Assembly (NCBI RefSeq): GCF_900129765.1
Contig: NZ_FQWU01000001.1
Span: 1,860,001 to 1,924,000, forward strand
Length of the DNA: 64,000 nucleotides
DNA from: Massilia sp. CF038
Lineage (GTDB): Bacteria; Pseudomonadota; Gammaproteobacteria; Burkholderiales; Burkholderiaceae_D
Reading direction: 5' to 3'
Position numbers and translations under genes: made by a program. The notes under the pieces were generated by a model, which saw only the letters and a list, made by a program, of their open reading frames with translations, made no database searches and was not told where the DNA came from. Each line of letters begins with the position of its first letter. Position 1 is the first letter of the stretch. Shown here piece after piece: positions 19,609-28,146 of this stretch.

Positions 19609-21162
19609 ATGACCAATCCACGCACACGTCTCGCCAGCGCACTGGCAACGATGCTTGCCTGCGCCAGCATCGCGCCCGCATACGCCGTTGGCGCCGCGCC
19701 GGCCCAGCGCGTACAAGCCTACTATGGCGGCTACGCCTGGCACCTGCCCGACTACCAGGCGCCGCAACACGTCGACATGCGTACCATGACGCACTTTGTC
19801 TTTGCCCGCATTGGCCCTGGCGGCGGTCAGGGCGGTGGCGCGCCCGGGGACGTGGTACTCGGCGCCACGGATGCCCAGACCCGCACCGACATCGGCCCCG
19901 GTGCGCCCGGCAAGACGGTCGAAGACTACATGATCGGGCGCGCCCACCAGGTGGGAACCAAGGCCATGATCATGCTGGGCGGCGCAGGTGATAATGACGG
20001 CTTCCGCGTCTCGACCCAGCCAGCCGTGCGCGCCCGCTTCGTCAAACGGCTGGTGGACTATGCGGTGGCGCACGATTACGATGGCATCGATGTCGACTGG
20101 GAAGGCATTCCGCAATCGGCTACCGGGGATCAGGACTTGCTTGAGGCGCTGCTGCGCGAACTGCGCGCCGAAGCGGCCACCCGGCCGCGCTATCAGAGCA
20201 AGCCATTCCTGATCTCGTTTGCGGCCGATGCGCTCAACCCCAATTACCAGAGGGTGCTGCCGCACCACGCGCGCGTGGCCGCTCTGGTGGACTTTTTTGA
20301 CGTCATGACCTACGGTATGGCGTGGTTTGGCGATGGCTGGAACACCAGTACCTTTGCGCCGATCAACGGCCGCGCTGGCAACCGCCCGCTGGATGTGGCC
20401 AATTCCCTTGCCATGTACGAAGCAGGCGGCGTGCCACGTGCGAAGATGGCATTGGGTATCGGGTTCTACGGTATGAGCTACAAGCCGCCCTACACCAGGC
20501 CGGACCAGCCCACCAGTGGCGATGCCAGTGCATTTTCCGCCAACGACGTGCTGTGGAATTACACGCAGCTGAACAAGCACGGCTATCTCACCCGCGGCAC
20601 TTTCGTGTTCGACCAGGTAGCGCAGATGGGTTACCGTAGTTATGCGCAGGGTTATACGCCCGCCACACGGCCATCCACCACCAGCGGCTATATCAGCTAC
20701 GAAGATGAACGCAGCATCGCCGCCAAAGGTGCATGGTCGCGCAGCACGCGCAGCGGCGAAGGCGCCGCCGGCACCATCGTGTGGCTGATTAACTACGGCA
20801 GTACCGATGGGGTCAATAACCCCTTGATGGCCGCCGTGAAGAAGGGATTTCTTGAGCCTGGGACAACGCCCGATCCGACCCCGCCCAGCGGCATGAAACT
20901 CAGTATCAGCACCACCATGGGGAACGATTGGACGCAAGGTTACTGCGCTACGATCAATGTGCGCAACATCGGCCAGAGCGCCGGCGAATGGGTCGTGGCG
21001 CAGCCATTCAAGGACCGCATTACAGCACTGTGGAACGGCAAGTACGTGGTGGCAAACGCGGTGCTGACGCTGCGCGGGGAAGAGTGGAACAAGCGAATCG
21101 ATCCGGGACAGCTGCGCCAGGTGGGATTTTGCGCCACCCGCAGCGCGGCCAAACTGCGCTGA
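19609..21162 (+). CDS. Secreted GH18 chitinase with C-terminal carbohydrate-binding module
   Basis: A 517-residue protein. Signal peptide in the first 26 residues (TRLASALATMLACASIAPAY). The GH18 catalytic motif DGIDVDWE is at residues 158-165 with catalytic Glu165, preceded by the SxGG-like MLGGAGDND. After a short PTPP linker (about residue 420) a C-terminal domain with two cysteines (GYCATINVRN and VGFCATRS) and several Trp looks like a CBM2-type module. GAGGAA precedes the ATG. Probable role: extracellular chitin hydrolysis. Confidence 0.9.
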   Translation: MTNPRTRLASALATMLACASIAPAYAVGAAPAQRVQAYYGGYAWHLPDYQAPQHVDMRTMTHFVFARIGPGGGQGGGAPGDVVLGATDAQTRTDIGPGAPGKTVEDYMIGRAHQVGTKAMIMLGGAGDNDGFRVSTQPAVRARFVKRLVDYAVAHDYDGIDVDWEGIPQSATGDQDLLEALLRELRAEAATRPRYQSKPFLISFAADALNPNYQRVLPHHARVAALVDFFDVMTYGMAWFGDGWNTSTFAPINGRAGNRPLDVANSLAMYEAGGVPRAKMALGIGFYGMSYKPPYTRPDQPTSGDASAFSANDVLWNYTQLNKHGYLTRGTFVFDQVAQMGYRSYAQGYTPATRPSTTSGYISYEDERSIAAKGAWSRSTRSGEGAAGTIVWLINYGSTDGVNNPLMAAVKKGFLEPGTTPDPTPPSGMKLSISTTMGNDWTQGYCATINVRNIGQSAGEWVVAQPFKDRITALWNGKYVVANAVLTLRGEEWNKRIDPGQLRQVGFCATRSAAKLR

Positions 21163-21243
21163 TGTCGCAGGCGCACTGAGGCACTTGCGTCCTGCACTGG
21201 CGGTAAAGCGCGCGCCGACACCTGTGCGGGCGCGCACCTGTTG

Positions 21244-22593
21244 TTAAGGTTTGACCCGTGCGTCCGCTGCCTGCTTCATTTTCGATGGCGCCGGCGCCAC
21301 GCTGCGCCGGCCGCTGCGCAGCACATCGCGTTCGTCGATCGTCACGCCGCGCTGCTGACGCTGCAGCAGGCCCATTCGTCCTTGGTCGAGCAGTGTCAGG
21401 TCGCGCAACTCGAAGGGCCCGCGTGCGCCGGCCATGACTGCCGCATCGTATTCGAGCGTTATGCTGCCGGTACCGGCGTTCATCCACTGCGCGGCATGCG
21501 CCATGGCCACTGGCTGCATGACGCCGCCACGCATGCCGTACAACTGGGCGCGCACCTCGTAGCGGCCCGGGGCACCCACGTCGACGCCAAGGCGCACGCC
21601 CACTGCATCCTGCACATTGAGCATGCTGACGGCGCCGTTCAAGCGCGCGACCGGCATGGCCACCCCAAACGCGTAGCGCAATGAACGCATCACGGTCTGG
21701 CCTGCCACTGTGGCACTGGATGTGGCATGCACCTCCCACAGGCCCGGGCTGGGCGCTTCGTTCGCATCCAGCACCAGGGTGGCGCCGGGCCTGCCATCGG
21801 TGCGCGTGTGGAACGCCAGCGGGAACATGCGTCCGCCAGGCGACGTGACATAGCCCTCCAGCTTGCCGATTGCATGGCGGCGCTCGCCATTGCCAGCCAC
21901 TTGTTCGACGAGATCAGGCAGCACCACGAGCTGCTGCCCGTGCAGATAGTTAGGGGCCCCGGTCTGCAATGTGAAGGCTACTTTGCTGTCTGGTTCGACC
22001 ACGTTGATCAGGTAACGGCCGCTGCCGCGATTGGCGCCGCTACTGAGTTTGAATGCGCCGCTGCCCAGTTTGGGGTCAAGCCGGAAGGCCGAGGTGCCAG
22101 GGCCAAAAGCGCTGCCCGCCTTGCTCATCTGCTCGGCAGAGACAAGCAGGTCCATGCCGCTGCCGGCAGCAAAGCTGCGTCCGCCTGCGTCACGCACGGT
22201 GAGTGATAGGGGTGCCACGGCTTGTTTCTCCGCCGTGCCGGGTGCTGCGATTGGCTGAATGCGCACCAGTGCGCGCGGGGCGCTGGTGTGGATATCGACG
22301 CCGGCAGCCAGGTCATCGGCCGACACCTCCTGATAGTACTCGCGGCTTTGCCCGACAAAGGGAACCGGCGCGGCGCTGGGGGCCTGGGTGGCCCAGTTCA
22401 GGGAAACCGGCTCTGGCCGGGTGTTCGGTGCCCCTGCGCTTTTCTGCATGGCCGATGGTGCGACGACGGCAGTTGACGCAAGGTCGCCGCTTTGGGGCGG
22501 GAGCAGCTGGGGGCGGGCAGTGGCTGCGCCCGCGGCGAGAAGGGCGGCCAGCATGACAGTGTGACGCAACGTTCCGGTTTGTTTGGTGTGCAT
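21244..22593 (-). CDS. Exported DUF4785 domain protein
   Basis: A 449-residue protein with a signal peptide (MHTKQTGTLRHTVMLAALLA, cleavage near ATA-RPQ). The segment SREYYQEVSADDLAAGVDIH is the DUF4785 hallmark as I recall it, followed by beta-sandwich-like repeats to the C-terminus. GAGGAA lies before the ATG at 22593; the longer frame is not supported. It starts 8 bp after the stop of the hydrolase gene, so both are in one operon. The domain usually occurs in secreted proteins; function unknown. Confidence 0.8.
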   Translation of the reverse strand: MHTKQTGTLRHTVMLAALLAAGAATARPQLLPPQSGDLASTAVVAPSAMQKSAGAPNTRPEPVSLNWATQAPSAAPVPFVGQSREYYQEVSADDLAAGVDIHTSAPRALVRIQPIAAPGTAEKQAVAPLSLTVRDAGGRSFAAGSGMDLLVSAEQMSKAGSAFGPGTSAFRLDPKLGSGAFKLSSGANRGSGRYLINVVEPDSKVAFTLQTGAPNYLHGQQLVVLPDLVEQVAGNGERRHAIGKLEGYVTSPGGRMFPLAFHTRTDGRPGATLVLDANEAPSPGLWEVHATSSATVAGQTVMRSLRYAFGVAMPVARLNGAVSMLNVQDAVGVRLGVDVGAPGRYEVRAQLYGMRGGVMQPVAMAHAAQWMNAGTGSITLEYDAAVMAGARGPFELRDLTLLDQGRMGLLQRQQRGVTIDERDVLRSGRRSVAPAPSKMKQAADARVKP

Positions 22594-22601
22594 GGCGTTC
22601 C

Positions 22602-23480
22602 TCACAGATCGTTGCGCAAAATGGTGTCCAGGCCGAAGCACTGGCGCCGGCTTTGGTTGTGCGACAGCGGTTCGCCGCCGATGGTCCTGGCTTTGTCATA
22701 AAACCAGTTGCTGCCGGCCCCGGCGGCACTGCTGCAGTTAATGAAACCGTCCGAGCAGCTGTTCAGCCAGGCCTGGGTCACTTCCAGGCCCACGTTCAGG
22801 CCGTATCCGCCGCAGTAGCTGTCGCCGTCCAGCGGCGAGGTGTCGACGTCGGTGCCCACCACGCTGTAGAAAGGTTTGGGCAGAGCCGGGCGCCCCGCGG
22901 TCCCGTAGAGCCAGTTGGCGTTGTAGCTGGCCATCCACGACACTTGCTGCTGGCGCACCGCGTCGCTCTTGTAGCCCAGCAGCCAGCCGAGCGACGATTC
23001 GAACACGTTGCCGCTGATGGTCGCGTCGGCCAGCGGCGTGCCCAGCGAGGAGGGCGCAATCGCATTCACCCAGCGGATGGCCTTGATGATGGCCGGGTAG
23101 CGGCTGTCGCGGGTCGGGTTGGACATGAGCCAGCGCACCACATTGCCACCGTTGGAATGGCTCTCGACGACCAGGTCGGTAATGTTGTTATTGACGATGA
23201 AGGGGTATAACTGGTCTGCCAGGCAGCCGGAGGCACCCGCAGCCCACATGTATTGGCTGAAGTCGCAGTTGATCACGATGACCAGATTGCGGTTCGGCAG
23301 CCCTTGCCTGACCGAGTCGATCATGGCTTGAGTCCAGTATTCCTTGGCCGCGTCCGGGTGGTGACCGGTGCCATGCACAAAGGCCAGGCCGGTATTGCCG
23401 GCGGCGGCTGCCGTCAAGACGCTCAGCAGCGCCGCTCCCAGCAAGGGGCGCATCATATTTTTTATCATTTTATTGGTCAT
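22602..23480 (-). CDS. Secreted alpha/beta hydrolase (lipase-like)
   Basis: A 292-residue protein with a signal peptide (MIKNMMRPLLGAALLSVLTA, cleavage near AAA-GNT). An oxyanion-type FVHGTGHHPD begins the mature chain; the nucleophile elbow is probably ESHSNGGNVV (Ser in HSN, a variant of GxSxG). Six or more cysteines in the second half (YCGGYG, NSCSDGFINCSS) suggest disulphides, as in secreted enzymes. GGAG precedes the ATG at 23480. First gene of an operon with the DUF4785 gene. Confidence 0.75.
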   Translation of the reverse strand: MTNKMIKNMMRPLLGAALLSVLTAAAAGNTGLAFVHGTGHHPDAAKEYWTQAMIDSVRQGLPNRNLVIVINCDFSQYMWAAGASGCLADQLYPFIVNNNITDLVVESHSNGGNVVRWLMSNPTRDSRYPAIIKAIRWVNAIAPSSLGTPLADATISGNVFESSLGWLLGYKSDAVRQQQVSWMASYNANWLYGTAGRPALPKPFYSVVGTDVDTSPLDGDSYCGGYGLNVGLEVTQAWLNSCSDGFINCSSAAGAGSNWFYDKARTIGGEPLSHNQSRRQCFGLDTILRNDL

Positions 23481-23665
23481 CCATATCTCCATGGTTCTTC
23501 GCGACAATCGCCGTTTGATGCTAGGCGCATGCCAATTACTGATCGTGTACAGATGCCGATTTCGCCAATTATTTCCGCTGCGCACAATTGAAATTAATTA
23601 ATCATTGATTTTGTTGTTCAAGTGATAAACTCCAGTTTCTACAATCCAACCTTCTTGGAGCACGC

Positions 23666-24532
23666 ATGAGCAACGAAACGAGCGGTCATCTGGCAGCAGT
23701 CCTGAAAGACAATCACCAAACCTTGCTGGATGGGTGGATGAGCACCATGTTGTCACGCCTGGTTCGTCGCGATCGCAGTGCCGAAGCTGAAATTCACCAG
23801 CAAGCCAACCGCTTGCTGCCCTTGCTGGCGCAGGCCACCGGCCAGGGCCGCAGCTACGATATCGATACGCCTGCCTGGGGCGACGTGCGTCACCTGCTGA
23901 CCGAAATTTCCCAGTCGCGTGTGCGGCAGGGCTTTACCCCGATTGAAACGGCGCAGTTTGTTTTCTCGCTGAAGGACCCCTTGTTCGCACTGCTGCGGAA
24001 CAAGATGAAAGACGACCTCTCCGCCATGGTGGAAGAGACCTCGGACACCGGTTCCTTGATCGACAAACTGGGTCTGTTCACCATCGAGGAATACCAGAAG
24101 ACCCGCGAGAGCGTGATCCTGCGCCAGCAGCAGGAACTGCTGGAACTGTCCACGCCTGTGGTGCAACTGTGGCGCGACGTGCTGGCCCTGCCGCTGATCG
24201 GCACGCTGGATAGCGCACGCACCCAGGTGGTGATGGAAAATCTGCTGCAAAAGATCATCGATACCGGGGCCTCCATCGCCATCATCGACATTACCGGCGT
24301 GCCGACGGTTGACACCCTGGTGGCCCAGCACTTGCTCAAAACGGTGGCGGCAGCGCGGCTGATGGGCGCCGATTGCATCATCAGCGGTATCCGTCCGCAA
24401 ATTGCCCAAACCATCGTCCACCTGGGCGTGAACCTGGAAGACGTCATCACCAAGGCAACCCTGGCCGATGCCTTCCTGGTCGCGCTGAAACGCGTGGGCG
24501 CTTCGGTCAAGTACAACGAACAAGCAGACTGA
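23666..24532 (+). CDS. rsbR: RsbR-type stressosome sensor (RsbRD-like N-terminus plus STAS)
   Basis: A 288-residue stressosome scaffold/sensor. The N-terminal helical region (about 1-150) resembles the RsbRD N-terminal domain rather than the globin-like one of B. subtilis RsbRA. The C-terminal STAS domain (about 165-280) has the phospho-threonine motif TVDT (Thr217) and a second candidate in RPQIAQT (Thr249). In the family these sites are phosphorylated by RsbT. First gene of a tightly packed operon with rsbS and rsbT 7 and 27 bp apart. Signal sensed unknown. Confidence 0.88.
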   Translation: MSNETSGHLAAVLKDNHQTLLDGWMSTMLSRLVRRDRSAEAEIHQQANRLLPLLAQATGQGRSYDIDTPAWGDVRHLLTEISQSRVRQGFTPIETAQFVFSLKDPLFALLRNKMKDDLSAMVEETSDTGSLIDKLGLFTIEEYQKTRESVILRQQQELLELSTPVVQLWRDVLALPLIGTLDSARTQVVMENLLQKIIDTGASIAIIDITGVPTVDTLVAQHLLKTVAAARLMGADCIISGIRPQIAQTIVHLGVNLEDVITKATLADAFLVALKRVGASVKYNEQAD

Positions 24533-24539
24533 GCGCACC

Positions 24540-24896
24540 ATGGACCGCATTCCGATTTTAAAGATGGGTAACCTGCTGCTGGTGACCATTCAGGTCGACA
24601 TGCACGACAGGCTGGCCATGACGCTGCAGGACGACCTGACGGCACGCATCGTCAAGGACCGCGCCCGTGGCGTCCTGATCGATATCTCCGCGCTCGACAT
24701 TGTCGACTCCTTTATCGGCCGCATGATCAGCAACACGGCCTCCATGGCACGCATTCTGGATGCCAGCACCGTGCTGGTCGGCATGCAGCCGGCGGTCGCG
24801 ATCACCCTGGTGGAGCTGGGGCTGCGCCTGGAAGGCGTGCGCACGGCGCTGAATGTGGATCAGGGTATCAAACTGCTCAAGCGTAGCGGCATTTGA
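24540..24896 (+). CDS. rsbS: RsbS-type STAS anti-sigma-factor antagonist
   Basis: A 118-residue stand-alone STAS domain. The phosphorylation motif IVDSFIGRM puts Ser57 at the position of the serine phosphorylated in B. subtilis RsbS. RsbS forms the stressosome core with RsbR and holds RsbT until stress phosphorylation releases it. It begins 7 bp after rsbR. Confidence 0.92.
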   Translation: MDRIPILKMGNLLLVTIQVDMHDRLAMTLQDDLTARIVKDRARGVLIDISALDIVDSFIGRMISNTASMARILDASTVLVGMQPAVAITLVELGLRLEGVRTALNVDQGIKLLKRSGI

Positions 24897-24923
24897 AGAC
24901 CCAAGTGCAGACTGGACATTTTC

Positions 24924-25337
24924 GTGACCGATAACAATGGTGTTCGTACCTTGCCGCTTCGCACCGACGAAGACGTCGTGCGCATGCGGCAGGCGGTGCG
25001 CGAACAAATGATTGCGCTCGGCTTCAGCTTGATCGATCAGACCAAGATCGTGACGGCCGCCAGCGAGCTGGCACGCAATACATTGCGTTACGGCGGCGGT
25101 GGCGAGGGCCACCTCGAGCGCGTGCAAAATGGCATGCGCCAGGGCTTGTCACTGGCCTTTTCCGACCAGGGGCCCGGCATTCCCGATATCGAGCTGGCCC
25201 TGCGTGACGGTTACACCTCGGGCGGCGGCATGGGCCTGGGCTTGAGTGGGGCCAAACGACTGTCGGACGAATTCGACATTACCACAGCAGTGGGTGCAGG
25301 AACTACCGTAAAGATCGTCAAATGGAAACCGTTTTAG
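24924..25337 (+). CDS. rsbT: RsbT-type serine/threonine kinase (GHKL fold)
   Basis: A 137-residue switch kinase. ATP-binding boxes are intact: N box ELARNTLRYG (Asn52), G1 box SDQGPGIPD (residues 80-88), G2 box GGGMGLGLSGAKRL (100-113). It would phosphorylate RsbR and RsbS and, when released, activate a downstream partner. GTG start at 24924. The last 16 bp overlap the following gene, implying coupled translation. Confidence 0.92.
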   Translation: MTDNNGVRTLPLRTDEDVVRMRQAVREQMIALGFSLIDQTKIVTAASELARNTLRYGGGGEGHLERVQNGMRQGLSLAFSDQGPGIPDIELALRDGYTSGGGMGLGLSGAKRLSDEFDITTAVGAGTTVKIVKWKPF

Positions 25338-26350
25338 GCAGCGAAAGCCGCCAGTTGCGGTTCAGTATCAACGAATCGACCCAAGTTGCGGCCGTGCGCC
25401 GCGCCGCCAGCGATCTTGCCAGCGAACTTGGCTTTGGCGAGAGCGGCGCCGGCCAGGTGGCCATCGTGGCGACGGAAGCGGGCACCAATATTCTCAAGCA
25501 TGCAAGCCATGGCGAGATGTTTTTGCGCCGTCTTCAGCGCGATGGCGTGCCTGGCATCGAACTGCTGGCACTGGACCGCGGACCCGGCATGGGCAATGTG
25601 GCAGGCAGCATGCTGGACGGCGCTTCAACCACCGGCACCTACGGTGGCGGCCTCGGGGCGATGCACCGCTTGAGCCAGGAATTTGATATCTATACTGCCC
25701 CGGGCAAGGGAACGGTGATTGCCATGGCGCTATGGGCGAACGGCGCTGCACCGCCGCCCAGTGCTTTTGAGTACGGCGCGCTTTGCCAGCCCATTTCCGG
25801 TGAAACTGCATGTGGCGACGCCTGGTCGCTTGCCGACGATCCCACCACCGGCCTGGTGTTGCTGGCCGACGGCCTGGGCCACGGACCCCAGGCAGCGTTG
25901 GCGTCCGAGGGCGCGGCCATGGTGCTGGCGCGCCATCACGACTATCCCGCCGCCGCTTTGCTGGAAGAGGCGCACGAAGCCTTGCGCGGTACCCGCGGCG
26001 CCGCTGTGTCGGTCGCCCGCATCGATACCCGCAATGGCGTGCTGCAGTACGCTGGCGTGGGCAACATCGCAGCGCATGTCTACAACCAGGATGGCAGCGG
26101 ACGGCGTCAGCTGGTCTCGCACAACGGTATTGTGGGCAGCAATCTGCGCAAGGTGCAGGAGTTTTCCACGCCGTGGCCGGCCGGCGCGATTCTGATCATG
26201 CACTCCGATGGCCTGGCGTCGCGCTGGGATCTGACTGACTATCCGGGCATCTTTCAGTGCCATCCACGCGTGCTGGCCGCGCTGTTATACCGCGACTTTA
26301 CCCGTGGCAGGGACGACGTCGGCATCATTGTCGTGCGCGACCACTGCTAG
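25322..26350 (+). CDS. RsbX-like phosphatase fused to an N-terminal GHKL ATPase domain
   Basis: A 342-residue two-domain protein. Residues 1-140 are an RsbT/RsbW-like ATPase with N box EAGTNILKH (Asn56) and G1 box DRGPGMGN (85-92). Residues 150-342 are a SpoIIE/PP2C serine phosphatase with metal-binding positions in CGDAW (164-168), LADGLGHG (Asp183), HSDGLASRW (Asp296) and GRDDVGIIV (Asp331/332). B. subtilis RsbX is phosphatase only; the fused ATPase suggests a protein that can both phosphorylate or bind and dephosphorylate stressosome partners. It overlaps rsbT by 16 bp. Confidence 0.88.
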   Translation: METVLGSESRQLRFSINESTQVAAVRRAASDLASELGFGESGAGQVAIVATEAGTNILKHASHGEMFLRRLQRDGVPGIELLALDRGPGMGNVAGSMLDGASTTGTYGGGLGAMHRLSQEFDIYTAPGKGTVIAMALWANGAAPPPSAFEYGALCQPISGETACGDAWSLADDPTTGLVLLADGLGHGPQAALASEGAAMVLARHHDYPAAALLEEAHEALRGTRGAAVSVARIDTRNGVLQYAGVGNIAAHVYNQDGSGRRQLVSHNGIVGSNLRKVQEFSTPWPAGAILIMHSDGLASRWDLTDYPGIFQCHPRVLAALLYRDFTRGRDDVGIIVVRDHC

Positions 26351-26359
26351 GAGAACCAA

Positions 26360-28141
26360 GTGAGCTTGCGTATCCTGACCCAGACCATTCGCGCCGAGCT
26401 CGACGTCGTCGCCTCGCGTCAGCGGGCACGCCAGATTGCGGCCTTGTGCGGCTTTGGCGCGCAGGACCAGGCCCGCATCGCCACGGCGGTGTCGGAACTG
26501 GCGCGCAATGTATTCAGCTATGTGGGAAGCGGTCGCATCAGTTTCTCGATCGAAGGCAGCACCGCGCCGCAGCTGCTGGTCATTACGATTGAAGACAAGG
26601 GCACAGGCATCGCTCAGCTTGATCTGGTGCTGTCTGGGCGCTACCAGTCGTCCACTGGCATGGGGCTGGGTCTGCTGGGCGCGCGCCGCATGATGGACCA
26701 GTTCGAGATCGACACCGGTCCTGGCGGCACCACCATTGTATTGCGCAAGCTGCTGCCTTCGGGCAGTCCGGTCATGACAGCGGCCCTGATTGGGGAAGTC
26801 GGTGGCCAGTTGGCGGGCCTGGCGGCCGACGTGACTTTGTCTGAAATGCAGCAACAGAATAAAGAGCTGCTGGCCACGCTGGCAGAACTGAAAACACGCC
26901 AGGACGAATTGCTGGAACTGACGCGCGAACTGGAAGATACCAATCGCGGCGTGGTGGCCCTGTACGCCGAGCTGGACGAAAAAGCCGACCACTTGCGCCG
27001 CGCCGATGACATGAAGTCGCGCTTTCTGTCAAACATGAGTCACGAGTTTCGAACGCCGCTCAGTTCGATTCGCGCGCTGTCGCGCCTGTTAATTGACCGC
27101 GTCGACGGCGAACTCAACGGCGAGCAGGACAAGCAAGCGCGCTACATTCTGTCCAGCGCCGAGGCCTTGACAGACCTGGTCGATGACTTGCTGGACCTGG
27201 CCAAGATCGAGGCGGGCAAGATCGATGTACGCCCGGTCCAGTTCGATGTGGGCGAGATGTTCAGCGCCTTGCGCGGCATGCTGCGTCCTTTATTGGTCAG
27301 CAATACGGTCGACTTGGTGTTCGACGAGCCCGATGCGCCCATCTCGATGTACACCGATGAAGCCAAGCTATCGCAGATTCTGCGCAATTTTATTTCGAAT
27401 GCCCTTAAGTTTACCGAGCGTGGCGAAGTGCGCGTGTCCGCACGCGTGATAGCCGGCGGCACCGTGGAGTTTGCGGTGAAAGATACCGGCCTTGGCATTG
27501 CTCCCGCCAACCAGCAATTGATTTTCGAAGAGTTCAGCCAGGTGGAAAACGCCCTGCAAAGCCGCGTCAAGGGGACTGGCCTGGGCCTGCCCCTGTGCCG
27601 CAAGCTGGCGCTGTTGCTGGGCGGCGAAGTCAATGTCGAAAGTACGCTGGGGGAAGGCTCCACTTTCCGCGCGACGGTAGCCCTGCAGTACAGTGCACGG
27701 CCAGGGACGGCGCCGGATGCGCACGAGCTCGCAGGCGGCGTACCGGATGGCATCCCGATCCTCGTGGTAGAAGATAACCCGGGCGTCGTATTGCTATACA
27801 AGACTTTTTTTCGCGACTCGCCGTTTCGGATGGTGGCGGCGCGCAGTATCTGGGAAGCGGATCAGGCCCTGCGCGCCGTGACGCCTGCCGCCGTCGTGCT
27901 CGACCTGTATCTGACCGGCGAAGACACCTGGCGCTGGCTGTCCGACTTCAAAAGCGATCCGGCGTGCCGCCATGTTCCCGTGATCGTGGCATCTGAAGTA
28001 GAGGATCCTGGGAAGGCCTTTGCGCTGGGTGCGTCCGCGTATTTCAAAAAGCCCTTACGGCGCGAGGATTTAATTCAACGGCTCAGCGAGCTCTGCGCGC
28101 TGGCGCCTGACGACAAGGGGCGCGGTGCTGCACCGCGGTAA
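26360..28141 (+). CDS. Hybrid histidine kinase with an N-terminal RsbT-like ATPase domain
   Basis: A 593-residue soluble kinase without membrane segments. Residues 1-130 are a third RsbT-like GHKL domain (N box SELARNVF, G1 EDKGTGIAQ, G2 TGMGLGLLGARRM). A coiled coil (about 160-215) leads to a HisKA domain with His228 in NMSHEFRTP, an HATPase_c domain (Asn347, G1 DTGLGI, G2 GTGLGLPL), and a C-terminal receiver (residues 467-585) with Asp515 and Lys564. GTG start with a GGAGAA site. The domain order joins partner switching and phosphorelay in one chain. Confidence 0.9.
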   Translation: MSLRILTQTIRAELDVVASRQRARQIAALCGFGAQDQARIATAVSELARNVFSYVGSGRISFSIEGSTAPQLLVITIEDKGTGIAQLDLVLSGRYQSSTGMGLGLLGARRMMDQFEIDTGPGGTTIVLRKLLPSGSPVMTAALIGEVGGQLAGLAADVTLSEMQQQNKELLATLAELKTRQDELLELTRELEDTNRGVVALYAELDEKADHLRRADDMKSRFLSNMSHEFRTPLSSIRALSRLLIDRVDGELNGEQDKQARYILSSAEALTDLVDDLLDLAKIEAGKIDVRPVQFDVGEMFSALRGMLRPLLVSNTVDLVFDEPDAPISMYTDEAKLSQILRNFISNALKFTERGEVRVSARVIAGGTVEFAVKDTGLGIAPANQQLIFEEFSQVENALQSRVKGTGLGLPLCRKLALLLGGEVNVESTLGEGSTFRATVALQYSARPGTAPDAHELAGGVPDGIPILVVEDNPGVVLLYKTFFRDSPFRMVAARSIWEADQALRAVTPAAVVLDLYLTGEDTWRWLSDFKSDPACRHVPVIVASEVEDPGKAFALGASAYFKKPLRREDLIQRLSELCALAPDDKGRGAAPR

Positions 28142-28146
28142 ATTCA

